Source of the DNA: Allosalinactinospora lopnorensis
GTDB lineage: Bacteria > Actinomycetota > Actinomycetes > Streptosporangiales > Streptosporangiaceae
Reading direction: 5' to 3'
Assembly: GCF_000981225.1 (NCBI RefSeq)
Contig: NZ_LAJC01000062.1
Coordinates: forward strand, 1-36,667
Length of the DNA: 36,667 bases
The notes under the pieces are model-generated. The model made no database searches, was not told the origin of the DNA, and saw nothing but the letters and a program-made list of their open reading frames with translations. Positions 7,606 to 15,487 of this stretch are shown one piece after another. Within the stretch, counting starts at the first letter, position 1. Each line of letters starts with the position of its first letter. Both the position numbers and the translations under genes were made by a program.

Positions 7606-8250
7606 TCAGTACCAGTTGGTGCTATAGCCGGGGTTCTTCGGCTGGGGGTTCTGCCAGAAGGTCCAAGCGGCGCAGGGGGTGCCGTACCTGTTCTCGATGT
7701 AGTCCAGGCCCCAGTTGATCTGGACCTCGGCGCTGTCCATGTACCCGGGTGGGAACGCGTGCGCGCTCGGGTGTAGCTGGGGGATACCGGACGCTCCACC
7801 GTTTGGGTTGATCGCCGTGTGGTCCCAGTTACTCTCGTGATGCCACAGGGTTTCCAGGCAATCCCACTCTCGGCCGTCAAAACCACGCGCCGCAGCTAAT
7901 TCCTTACCGAGCGCCTTGTTCTCTTCGTTGTCGCCTCCCCGGCTGCTCAGGCCGATCCCGAAGTTGTATTCCTGCGGTTTGTCGGGCCGGTCGTGCTCTG
8001 TCCACGTCTCACCGCACTCGGGACCCTCGACGAGGCACACGAACTCGCGCATGGTGTTGTTGATCGTGTTCTTGATATCGGACTGGGCGATCGTGACGAT
8101 GATGGCCGCCGCGAGCGTGGTAATGACGCCTACCTCGACGAACGTAGCGCCTTCGTCATCGCCTTCAGGGCGCTGCGGTTTCCAAGGACGAGGTTTACCC
8201 AATTGATTCACCTCCTCAGGGTTCCGATAAGGGAAGGTTGGGAAGGTCAT
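7606..8250 (-). CDS. Lysozyme-like lytic transglycosylase with pilin-type N-terminus
   Basis: In this 214-residue protein the leader ends DDEG. Cleavage after Gly34 gives ATFVEV, keeping Glu at +5 but with Val in place of Tyr at +6, then a hydrophobic helix (about 41-56). Residues 115-205 match the lysozyme-like domain of actinobacterial aggregation-promoting/resuscitation-type proteins: WDCLETLWHHESNW with the likely catalytic Glu139, then GIPQLHPS, then INWGLDYIENRYGTPCAAW. It should cut peptidoglycan glycan strands outside the membrane. The start overlaps the upstream stop by four bases (ATGA), so it is translationally coupled to the CLCS-domain gene. It may open the wall for the pilus or be a displayed enzyme. 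Confidence 0.87.
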   Translation of the reverse strand: MTFPTFPYRNPEEVNQLGKPRPWKPQRPEGDDEGATFVEVGVITTLAAAIIVTIAQSDIKNTINNTMREFVCLVEGPECGETWTEHDRPDKPQEYNFGIGLSSRGGDNEENKALGKELAAARGFDGREWDCLETLWHHESNWDHTAINPNGGASGIPQLHPSAHAFPPGYMDSAEVQINWGLDYIENRYGTPCAAWTFWQNPQPKNPGYSTNWY

Positions 8251-8765
8251 TCAACGGCAACATCAGTGATCGGTTCAAACCCGGGAATCTCGATCGTGAC
8301 TTCTTCTGCTTCCTCCCTCAATATGTAGGAAGCCCAATATGTTGCCGACTGTCCTGATTTTACTATTGCTTTCGTGTGTGCACGAGTGAAAACTCCTGAA
8401 CACAGGCAGCGCTCTGCTGAGTCGCGGACGGCGTTGTAGCGAATTCCGTTGTCATCATCGACAAGGACGACGCCGGCTGTACCGTTATCCTGGTAGAGAT
8501 AAGTGGCGTGCCAGAAATCAGTCAGGTTTATGTTTGAGCCGCCGTCGTTGTTTACGGTCCACGCTACTATTGCGTAGCCACCGTCCTCGGAAACTTCGAC
8601 TTGGTTCACATTAACAGTGGAATCCCCCCAATCGGAATGCGATGTGTCAGCTGAGCCGACCACGGGGAGTTCGTTTTCCGCGTACGATGACGGGACGATG
8701 GCGACAACTGCCAGTGCGGCGAGAACGGGAATAGTGGAGCTCCGCGAGATAATATTCTTTGTCAT
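8247..8765 (-). CDS. Secreted single-domain protein with CLCS motif
   Basis: The 172-residue product has a Sec signal peptide ending near SSYA (residue 29). The mature part is one beta-sandwich-like domain. Its C-terminal half (GIRYNAVRDS, then ERCLCSG, then ATYWASYILREEAEEVTIEIPGF split by short loops) aligns with the N-terminal half of the neighbouring OmpA-like protein (GKRHFPL, EECLCST, KKDIWVAFPAPPEDVTAM). The two are therefore paralogous domains, one free and one fused to OmpA. It starts 2 bp after the OmpA stop, with AAGGGGG as ribosome site, and overlaps the lysozyme-like start by ATGA. Its base composition is visibly more AT-rich than its neighbours, which may indicate transfer or weaker expression. 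Confidence 0.8.
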   Translation of the reverse strand: MTKNIISRSSTIPVLAALAVVAIVPSSYAENELPVVGSADTSHSDWGDSTVNVNQVEVSEDGGYAIVAWTVNNDGGSNINLTDFWHATYLYQDNGTAGVVLVDDDNGIRYNAVRDSAERCLCSGVFTRAHTKAIVKSGQSATYWASYILREEAEEVTIEIPGFEPITDVAVE

Positions 8766-8767
8766 TG

Positions 8768-9802
8768 CTATCCCCCTTGATTCTCGAACGTGATCGTTAC
8801 GCGACGGTTTTTCTCACGACCTTCTTTGGTGTCGTTGTTTCCCACGGGATCGCTCGATCCGTGACCCGCTGTCTCGTAACTAATTCCGTCGCGTGTGACC
8901 AGCTCTTCGAGTTTCTCCTTAACGGATTCCGCGCGTTCTTCGGAGAGAGGGTTGTTGACGGAGTCATTCCCAGTGTTATCGGTGTACCCGTCGATCTCGG
9001 CGGTTGTCGCCGAGCTGTCGCCGATCTCTTGGGCCACCTGCTCCAACGTGTCGTCGGCTTCTGATGTCAATTCTGACTTGTTGGTATCGAAGAGGACGTC
9101 TGAGGAGAGCATGATGCTGGTCTCATTGCCGGATTCGTCTCGTGCGCTGTCCCCGTCGATGTCCTCCTGGATTGTGGAGAGGGACAGGATTTTGGGCTCC
9201 TCCACTGGTGCGTCGCTGATGTCAGTGTCCTCTTGCTCCCCCTCGGTGAGGGGAATGTCGAGGATATCGGGACTGGCGGAGGTCGCTACGGTCATAGCGG
9301 TGACATCTTCGGGAGGAGCGGGAAAGGCGACCCAAATATCCTTCTTCTCCCCCGGTTGGATCGTAGCTTCCCCCCGCCAGGTTGAGCAGAGGCACTCTTC
9401 TCCATCAGTCTTCATCAGGGGGAAATGGCGCTTTCCGTTTTTGGTGTCTATCAGATTTATACCGTCGGGTGTCGAGGAGTTGCCGGCGGGGGCTGTTACG
9501 AGATCCAAGAACTGTATTCGCTCATCCCCTATGTTCGACGCTGCTAGATTGAGACGTACCGTGTCTTCCCCCAATCGTTCCAGCGAGTTGATTTCGAACT
9601 GGAGGTCGGGTCCCCAACTCGTGTCCGTCGACAGTGATGTGGCGATAGGCTCCCCGTTGCCCTGGGAGCCGCCGTTGTCAGAGGACCCTTCATCGCCGGA
9701 ACCATCGTCGCCGCCTGAAACGCATGAGGTCAGCAAGAGTGAGATAGCTGCGATTGGCAGGAGAGGTCGCCACGCTGAGTGGTGATCGGCTGAGGCGCTC
9801 AC
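8768..9802 (-). CDS. OmpA-family lipoprotein with CLCS domain
   Basis: The 344-residue protein starts at GTG 9802 (AAGGTGAT seven bases upstream); an upstream in-frame extension to 9874 lacks this support. A signal with lipobox LLTSC anchors it. A Ser/Gly/Asp linker is followed by the CLCS domain shared with the next gene, then a C-terminal OmpA-like domain with the usual peptidoglycan-binding pattern: DGYTDNTG, NNPLSEERAESVKEKL, and GREKNRRV. It probably links the membrane to peptidoglycan. It is the first gene of a tightly packed trio with the free CLCS protein and the lysozyme-like pilin, so the trio likely prepares or holds the wall around the Tad apparatus. Confidence 0.87.
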   Translation of the reverse strand: MSASADHHSAWRPLLPIAAISLLLTSCVSGGDDGSGDEGSSDNGGSQGNGEPIATSLSTDTSWGPDLQFEINSLERLGEDTVRLNLAASNIGDERIQFLDLVTAPAGNSSTPDGINLIDTKNGKRHFPLMKTDGEECLCSTWRGEATIQPGEKKDIWVAFPAPPEDVTAMTVATSASPDILDIPLTEGEQEDTDISDAPVEEPKILSLSTIQEDIDGDSARDESGNETSIMLSSDVLFDTNKSELTSEADDTLEQVAQEIGDSSATTAEIDGYTDNTGNDSVNNPLSEERAESVKEKLEELVTRDGISYETAGHGSSDPVGNNDTKEGREKNRRVTITFENQGG

Positions 9803-9912
9803 GGTGGTTATCACCTTTCCAACAGTGTTCCAGTCCAGACCGTCACACAGGGTAGCCCACGGTGTTCCGAACACTCAGGGCGAACCTCTTTGTGGCAGTT
9901 GATCAGCTTGAA

Positions 9913-11052
9913 TTAGGAGTTTACGGACACGTGTATATGGTCAAGGTGGTTGACGGTGCTCCCGCCACGGTTGGGTACGTGACGCTTGACGCTATCCCAC
10001 TGTCCTACCGGATCTCTACTTGGATTCCAGATGTAGTGGTCCCACATGATGTAGTAGATCTCGAGTTCTTCGTGGTTATCGATCATCCACTGGGCAGCGG
10101 CGTCAGCCCCTCTCTTGAACTCCCCGCTCGGCAGGGCGGGGGGATTGGAGACCATGTAGTCGCAGGCACGGCCAAGAGGATGCTCGCCACCGTCCTTTTC
10201 AGCGCGATAGCAACCGACTCCGTAGCGTTCGAAGACGGATCCCCACTCGTCCATGATCGCCTCGTGAGCTGCGCACATCTTCCTGGTGATGTTCTGCCCG
10301 CCGACGGCGTCACAGGGAAAGCGGCCGCTGCCAGGACCTCCGGTGAGCTCAGAGAAGATCCACTGCCCCTCGCGATCGACTAGGTTGACCTCAGTCATTT
10401 CCTTGGCCTGACCGTATGTCCAGATCCGGCTGTAGGCTCCATTGCTCGATTCGGGGCGGCAGGCGATGTAGCTGCCAATGGCAACACCGAAGACATCGAG
10501 GATTTCACGCTGTTGGCACTCGGGCAGTTTGACCTCGGCGATCGCGTCGGCGTTGCCGGTCGCGACTGGGATCTCCTCGCCTCTTTCCTCGGCCTCTTTC
10601 TGCTCTTCCTGGTCCGGGCATTCGCGGTCGTTCCAGTGCACGCTGCTGTCATCTTGCAGTTCGCGCTGGCAGTCGTTGCCCTGGACTTCGACTCGGACGA
10701 TGTTGCCGATCTGCCCTTGCCGGTTATCGCTGGCGCGAATGTCGGTGAGCTTCGAGTTGTTCTCCTCAGCGTAGTCCTCGGCGGCGGATTTTCCGCTTGC
10801 CCGTTGCCAGCCGACCCCCCAGGGCAGGTTGCCATCGGCGATAGCCCGCGCGGCGCGGTGCTGAATATCGCCGACTGCGGCCAGAGCCGCTGCGTCGGCG
10901 GCGGACTGTGTAGAGGTGCGCATATCGTTGACTTCACCCAGACGGACGAAGAGCAAAGTCAGGGCCAGCAAGGAAAGCGTCAAGCCGACGAGCAGGAACA
11001 GGCTTGCCTGTCCCTGCTCGTCGGCATTACGCGACGTCAGTAATAGTTTCAT
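9913..11052 (-). CDS. TadG-like protein with ARB_07466-type peptidase-like domain
   Basis: In the 379-residue product the N-terminus reads DEQGQASLFLLVGL, a TadE/TadG-type site with cleavage after Gly14 and a membrane helix (about 17-37). It is followed by the usual TadG pattern MRTSTQSAADAAALAAV. The middle (60-240) contains several Cys. Residues 250-379 match the domain seen at the C-terminus of actinobacterial ARB_07466-like secreted proteins, related to M15 D-Ala peptidases: HPLGRACDYMV near 290 and NHLDHIHVSV near 368, supplying His/Asp metal-type residues. It could trim peptidoglycan at the pilus. No strong ribosome site precedes ATG 11052. It follows the Flp pilin by 114 bp. Confidence 0.85.
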   Translation of the reverse strand: MKLLLTSRNADEQGQASLFLLVGLTLSLLALTLLFVRLGEVNDMRTSTQSAADAAALAAVGDIQHRAARAIADGNLPWGVGWQRASGKSAAEDYAEENNSKLTDIRASDNRQGQIGNIVRVEVQGNDCQRELQDDSSVHWNDRECPDQEEQKEAEERGEEIPVATGNADAIAEVKLPECQQREILDVFGVAIGSYIACRPESSNGAYSRIWTYGQAKEMTEVNLVDREGQWIFSELTGGPGSGRFPCDAVGGQNITRKMCAAHEAIMDEWGSVFERYGVGCYRAEKDGGEHPLGRACDYMVSNPPALPSGEFKRGADAAAQWMIDNHEELEIYYIMWDHYIWNPSRDPVGQWDSVKRHVPNRGGSTVNHLDHIHVSVNS

Positions 11053-11166
11053 AGTGAAACGCTCATGAGTTTGGGGACCGGGAGGACCGCGACAGGGGCA
11101 CCACTGCTTTCCTCCGCGGCCGCAACTCTTCTCCTAACGCCTCGTCAATGTGGGGCTGGTTGGTAT

Positions 11167-11448
11167 TTAGCCTTCGTTCTCGCCTTCACCCTCGCCTTCA
11201 CCCTCGCCTTCGCCTTCGCCTCCGGTGTCTTCACCAACGCTGTTGACAGCATTCTCGATCATGCTGTTGATTGTCTGCGGAATACCGGTCTGGGTGACGA
11301 CTACAGCGGCGATCGCCGCGACCAGGAGAATGACGGCTCCGTACTCGACGAAGCCGGCGCCCAGATCCTTCATCCGGGTGGCGGCGGTGCGGCGCTTGGC
11401 AATCGCGGAGCTGGCCATCTCACGCAGGGAGGTAAGGGGAGTGAACAT
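11167..11448 (-). CDS. flp: Flp-type pilin with Gly-Glu repeat tail
   Basis: The 93-residue product has AGGAGG ten bases before ATG 11448, a near-ideal ribosome site. A 30-residue leader ends KDLG; cleavage after Gly30 leaves AGFVEYGAVILL with Glu at +5 and Tyr at +6, the diagnostic Flp site, then one hydrophobic helix. The C-terminus is an alternating Gly/Glu tail of about 17 residues encoded by short DNA repeats, so the mature pilin is strongly acidic. It is the probable major subunit of the Tad fibre. It has its own 149-bp upstream region with an ATTGGGCCC element and follows the response regulator. Confidence 0.9.
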   Translation of the reverse strand: MFTPLTSLREMASSAIAKRRTAATRMKDLGAGFVEYGAVILLVAAIAAVVVTQTGIPQTINSMIENAVNSVGEDTGGEGEGEGEGEGEGENEG

Positions 11449-11541
11449 GCTTCCTCCTAGGGAAAGTTTGTGTGCTGTGCTGCATTTCCTTGCGACGTAA
11501 ACTAATTTATGAAGAGGAGGGCTTGGGCGGCTAGGGTCCGG

Positions 11542-11550
11542 GGGCCCAAT
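11542..11550 (-). promoter_or_regulatory. ATTGGGCCC element upstream of the pilin gene
   Basis: Read on the minus strand it is AAAATTGGGCCCCC, 94 bp before the pilin start. It matches the core of the elements before the calpain-like gene and in the 58-bp repeats. Confidence 0.45.
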
Positions 11551-11561
11551 TTTCTCCGGTA

Positions 11562-11598
11562 AGGGCCCAGGCCGTTCTTGGGTACCAAGGTGGGCCCT
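11562..11598 (-). terminator. Inverted repeat at the end of the response regulator gene
   Basis: AGGGCCCA (11562-11569) pairs with TGGGCCCT (11591-11598), with an inner TTGG-GTA-CCAA repeat. It begins at the regulator's stop codon and could separate it from the pilin, or offer further GGGCCC binding sites. Confidence 0.4.
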
Positions 11599-12278
11599 CA
11601 CCGGTCCTGGTCGTGTATGTCAGCCAGGTCGACACCGTTCCATCGCGCAATCGCGGCGGCACGGGTGCTGACACCCAGCTTTCTGAAGATGCGATTGATG
11701 TGGTTCTTCACCGTTTTCTCGGTGAGGAAGAGCTCGGCCGCTATAGCCTTGTTGCCGAGCCCTCTTGCGGCCGCGGCCAGGATCTCCCCTTCACGTTCGG
11801 TCAAGTCCAGCTCCGGCGGCCCCGTTGTGGTACCCCGGTTTCCGAGGGATGTCCGCATGTCCTGCAGTGCCACCGAAGCGGCTACGGGGGAGAGAGGGGC
11901 GCCAGTACCTTGCATGACGTCGTGAAGCGCGCGGCTGAGTTCCTCGGCCGTGAAATGACCGTGTACCAGGTAGCCGGAGGCTCCCCGCCGCAGGGCGGTC
12001 CGGATGACCTCGACATCCTCGGTATGGGTGAGCATGATGACCTTGGCGAGTTCGGACAGCTCCTCGACGGTGCTTATGCCGTCCTGGACCGGCATTCGCA
12101 CATCGAGTAATACGACGTGGGGGCGGTGTTTTCGGGCTTCTTCCAAGGCTTCCCTGCCATTGCTGGCCTCTCCGATGATCCTGAGGTCATCAGAGAGTTC
12201 CAGGAGGGAGACGAGACCAGCACGGACAACCACGTTGTCGTCCACCGCCAGCACCGTAATGGGAGATGCGGACGCCAT
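11598..12278 (-). CDS. NarL/LuxR-type response regulator of the Tad locus
   Basis: In this 226-residue protein, residues 7-125 form a receiver domain with acidic Asp13/Asp14 and phospho-acceptor Asp59 in VVLLDVRMP. The lysine normally found in GYLLK is replaced: the sequence reads GYLVHGH. Residues 155-220 form a LuxR-type helix-turn-helix (LTEREGEILAAAARGLGNK, then TEKTVKNHINRIFRKLGV). AGGAGG lies upstream of ATG 12278. It follows the histidine kinase by 105 bp and precedes the pilin, so it probably controls pilus expression, perhaps through the GGGCCC elements. The missing lysine may alter phosphorylation signalling. Confidence 0.9.
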   Translation of the reverse strand: MASASPITVLAVDDNVVVRAGLVSLLELSDDLRIIGEASNGREALEEARKHRPHVVLLDVRMPVQDGISTVEELSELAKVIMLTHTEDVEVIRTALRRGASGYLVHGHFTAEELSRALHDVMQGTGAPLSPVAASVALQDMRTSLGNRGTTTGPPELDLTEREGEILAAAARGLGNKAIAAELFLTEKTVKNHINRIFRKLGVSTRAAAIARWNGVDLADIHDQDR

Positions 12279-12383
12279 GCGGGGACCTCCTATAGGAAAA
12301 AGACAGGCACGTGCGCGGTGTTGGGGGTCATGAGGAAAAAGGTGAGGCGAAACAGTGACCTACAACGGAACTGCTTTCGGGCT

Positions 12384-13658
12384 TCATGAGACAGACTCCT
12401 GTCCAAGAGCGGAAGAAGAGGAAGCGGCCATGGGGACACGAAACCGGAGCCGGGTCCCTTGCCCGGGTGCGGATTCGAAGTCGAGATCGCCTCCGGCACG
12501 CTCGGCGCGTTCCGTCATGCCGAGCAAGCCGTAGTGGCCGTTGCCGTCTCGTTCAGCCGCGTACACCGTGTCCGGAGACGTGGAGAAACCGGCGCCGTCA
12601 TCGGTAATCGTCACCGTGCAGTAGGCGGAGTCGGTTGTGATCTCGACCCACACCGAATCGGCGCGGGCGTGGCGTTCGACATTGGTGAGCGCTTCCTTCA
12701 AGATCGCGAGTGTCTCGTGCCGGGCTGTCACGAGCAGGGGTACGTCATCGTGTTGGATATCGAGATTGCCGTTGATCTTGGTTTCCGCGCTCCACTCGGA
12801 CAGGATCTCGGTCACGACCTGCCCGAACGGTTTGGCGGCCGAGCCATCACGCAGGTCCCTCAGCAGTGACCGGGCCTCAGTGGCAGCGGTTTCGGCGGCT
12901 TTCGCTACCTGGATGGCGGTCGACGCCGCGCGCTCGGGATTTTTCGCCACCCAAGCGGGGAGCGACTTGGCGGCCATGGCTGCTCCCTGCAGTGTCTTGG
13001 CCACTGAATCGTGCATGTCCCTGGCGAGCCGGTTTCGTTCCTCGGCAGTGGCCGCCACTCGCTCGGCCTGCTGCCGTGCTTCCTGCTCGGCCGCGAGTTC
13101 GGTGAGGGTGGACCGAACGCTTAAGCCGACATAGCCCGCGATCGGATAGAGGAGTGGGTGAACGACCAGCACCTGGAAGGAGACGATCTCGATGCCAGAT
13201 GCGTCGGTGTTCACCGCCGTGTACGCGATAACCGCCGCGCAGTAGCAGAGGATCTGCAGTGCGGTCACAGCGGCCACGCCCCGCCCGCCGAACAGGACAC
13301 CGGAGATCGTGGCGGTGATGACGGTCGTCAGGAACACCGCGCCGGAAGGGCCGTCGATCGCCAGGATGCCACTGGCAACGATGACGTCGAGAGTTACGAA
13401 CAGAGGGTGAACGAGTATGTACGGGACGAACCGCTCCCAGTAGAGGGCGACCAGACCGGAGAGCAACGCGAAGGCGAGGATGGCCGCGACAGTGGCGAGG
13501 GTGAGCCGTTCCGCAGGGATGAGCAGGAGGGCGAGCGCGGCCAGAACTAGGCGCAACTGAAGCAGCATCCGTGCCAGCGCTGCGAGTCGCGGGAGCGTGG
13601 CCGTGCTCGCGTTTGTTCCTCCCGTTTTATCCACCAAAGACCCCGCCCATATCGACAC
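12384..13658 (-). CDS. NarL-partner sensor histidine kinase
   Basis: In this protein of about 424 residues, residues 30-180 hold about five membrane helices with little outside domain. A coiled stretch (185-208) leads to the HisKA_3 phosphorylation box ERNRLARDMHDSVAKTLQG with His216, then a HATPase part (about 305-410) with NVERHARADSV, DDGAGF and GHYGLLGMTERAERAGG. The frame overlaps the end of tadC. GTG 13658 has GGAGG only 2 bp upstream; GTG 13634 (GGGG six bases upstream) is an equally good start. It is the cognate kinase of the next gene and probably senses membrane or envelope state. Confidence 0.88.
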   Translation of the reverse strand: MSIWAGSLVDKTGGTNASTATLPRLAALARMLLQLRLVLAALALLLIPAERLTLATVAAILAFALLSGLVALYWERFVPYILVHPLFVTLDVIVASGILAIDGPSGAVFLTTVITATISGVLFGGRGVAAVTALQILCYCAAVIAYTAVNTDASGIEIVSFQVLVVHPLLYPIAGYVGLSVRSTLTELAAEQEARQQAERVAATAEERNRLARDMHDSVAKTLQGAAMAAKSLPAWVAKNPERAASTAIQVAKAAETAATEARSLLRDLRDGSAAKPFGQVVTEILSEWSAETKINGNLDIQHDDVPLLVTARHETLAILKEALTNVERHARADSVWVEITTDSAYCTVTITDDGAGFSTSPDTVYAAERDGNGHYGLLGMTERAERAGGDLDFESAPGQGTRLRFRVPMAASSSSALGQESVS

Positions 13659-14538
13659 TGCCTCCGAGCAGCAGCCCTCCGCCGATCAGTAGGAGCAGCC
13701 CCGGGAGCATGGTGGCTGCAGTGACACCGGTGACTTTTGGATTAAGCTTTTGCGCCTTGCGCCGCAGGTACTGGGCGTCCTCACGCCGCATGTCCTGACT
13801 GATGCTCACCAGAGAGTCGCCCAGAGGGGCGCCTAGCTCCTCGGCCTGCTGCAACGCGGTGACGAACCGCCCCAGTGACTCGTTGTTGTTCCGCGCCCGG
13901 AGCGCCTGGAACGCTTCCCTACGACCGGTACCCAGTTCCATCTGGCGAAGCGCGAAACGGAACTCGTCGGCGAGGACGCCCGGCATGGAGTCGGCCACCC
14001 GGGCGAGGGCCTGCCGGAACGAGAGGCCAGCGCCAACCGTGACCGCCAGGACGTCGAGGAAGTCCGGGAGTTGCCGCTGGATCTCGTCTTGGCGCTTGCT
14101 CGCCGCAGAGTAGAGCATCAGGTCTGTCATCGCGACAAAACCGAGCGCCACCAGGGCGAGTATGGTCTGGTCGTTGAACAGGCAGAATATGGCCAAGCCG
14201 CCGTACAGCAAGACCTCGCCCACCTTGCGGCTCAGGTAACGCTCAACGGTGAGGTTCTCCGGCTGGCCCGCGACCTCGATCCGGCGCTGGATGTCCCGTG
14301 TCCTCTGCTCATCGACCATCGACTGGAGCAATGGCAGGAAGGGACGGCCGATCCGCTCGGTAATCCGGTACAGGATGAAGGTCTCGTCCTCATTTTTCTT
14401 GGCGACCTTCGGGGTTGCTATGACGTTCGCGGCGACCTGTGTCTCGGACCGCATCAGGTAGTAACCCCAGACGAGCAGACATACGCATATCGCACCGGCG
14501 AGACCAAGGAGGAGGATGAGGAGGAAAGACAGCGGCAT
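13627..14538 (-). CDS. tadC: TadC inner-membrane platform protein
   Basis: The 303-residue protein has an N-terminal helix, two helices near 100-145, a cytoplasmic type II secretion F domain (about 155-270: FLDVLAVTVGAGLSFRQAL, FRFALRQMELGTGRREAF) and a C-terminal glycine-rich helix. With TadB it forms the membrane platform that the TadA ATPase drives. GGAG lies seven bases before ATG 14538, and the gene starts 19 bp after tadB. Its last codons overlap the kinase gene. Confidence 0.88.
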   Translation of the reverse strand: MPLSFLLILLLGLAGAICVCLLVWGYYLMRSETQVAANVIATPKVAKKNEDETFILYRITERIGRPFLPLLQSMVDEQRTRDIQRRIEVAGQPENLTVERYLSRKVGEVLLYGGLAIFCLFNDQTILALVALGFVAMTDLMLYSAASKRQDEIQRQLPDFLDVLAVTVGAGLSFRQALARVADSMPGVLADEFRFALRQMELGTGRREAFQALRARNNNESLGRFVTALQQAEELGAPLGDSLVSISQDMRREDAQYLRRKAQKLNPKVTGVTAATMLPGLLLLIGGGLLLGGSVDMGGVFGG

Positions 14539-14557
14539 GGAAGAGCTCCGGGCTAAA

Positions 14558-15487
14558 TCAGAAGTCGATCTTTGTCATGCGGCGCACCGCGAAGAAACCG
14601 ATGGCGAAGAGAGAAAGACCAATCCCGAGAACAAGCATTCCCCATGCGCTTTCCGTCATTGTCTGCACGGTTCCTGGCTGCATGAAATTGAGCATGAAGA
14701 GAGAACCGACGCCCATGAACAGAAGCGCCCATGAAGTGGCGGTGGTCTCTCCGAGGATCGTCGTCATCTCACGCCTGGTCTCCTTCCGGCTCTCCAGCGT
14801 CTGGGAAATGCTGCGCAAAGCGGTGACGAGGGCGCCACCGGAGCGCGAGGAGACCAGCAGCGTGCTGATGAGCACTCCGATCTCGCGCGAGGGCATCCGA
14901 TCGCGCAGCTCGGCGATCGCCGCTTCGAATGACTGACCGAGCTGCATGGACCGGGCCGCGGTGCGGAGTTCCGTCCCCGCCGGGTCGTCGAGCTCATCGG
15001 CGGCCATGTCGATTGCCGTTGGTAGGGCCAGTCCTGCCGAAGTGGCGTTGGAGAGCACCCGGGCCAGCTCCGGAAGTTGCGCGGTGAACGCTTCCTTGCG
15101 GCGTTCTTCCTGCCGTTTGAGGTAACCGAAGAATCCGGCGACCACTCCGACCGCGGCAAGGATGCCCAGGACCGGTGCGAGCGCCCGCCAGATGAAGACG
15201 ACCGCGATAATGCCGGCACCGGCCATCATCAGCACGAACACGGACACCTTGATCCGGACCCCGGCTGTTACCAGCCGCTGCTCGATCCTCTTCCCGAGTT
15301 CGGTGCGGCGCAGCATTGCGTCGAACCGGGCCATCGGGCTGTTGGCGCGACGTTCGACCTCGGCTAGCGCGCTACGCGAGGCGAGTTGGCGACGCTGGAA
15401 CGCCCCTTCGACGTAGTCTCGGAACCCCAGGGCCGCGAGCCCCAGGGACAATGCGGCGATGAGAAGGGCGATGACATCGAGGCTCAC
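14558..15487 (-). CDS. tadB: TadB inner-membrane platform protein
   Basis: In the 309-residue product a first helix (about 3-23) is followed by a cytoplasmic part, paired helices (about 84-125), a GspF/T2SSF domain (about 140-255: LARVLSNATSAGLALPTAID, SMQLGQSFEAAIAELRDRMP, ETRREMTTILGETTATSW) and two final helices. GTG 15487 overlaps the tadA stop by four bases (GTGA), giving strict coupling. It is the partner of TadC in the pilus assembly platform. Confidence 0.88.
   Translation of the reverse strand: MSLDVIALLIAALSLGLAALGFRDYVEGAFQRRQLASRSALAEVERRANSPMARFDAMLRRTELGKRIEQRLVTAGVRIKVSVFVLMMAGAGIIAVVFIWRALAPVLGILAAVGVVAGFFGYLKRQEERRKEAFTAQLPELARVLSNATSAGLALPTAIDMAADELDDPAGTELRTAARSMQLGQSFEAAIAELRDRMPSREIGVLISTLLVSSRSGGALVTALRSISQTLESRKETRREMTTILGETTATSWALLFMGVGSLFMLNFMQPGTVQTMTESAWGMLVLGIGLSLFAIGFFAVRRMTKIDF

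Noticed and set aside
7056-7718. A 220-codon plus-strand frame after the pilin-like gene
   Set aside because: It has no ribosome site or familiar sequence and runs antisense into the lysozyme-like gene.
11167-11230. Short repeats as a CRISPR-like array
   Set aside because: They are in-frame codons for a Gly/Glu tail, without spacers.
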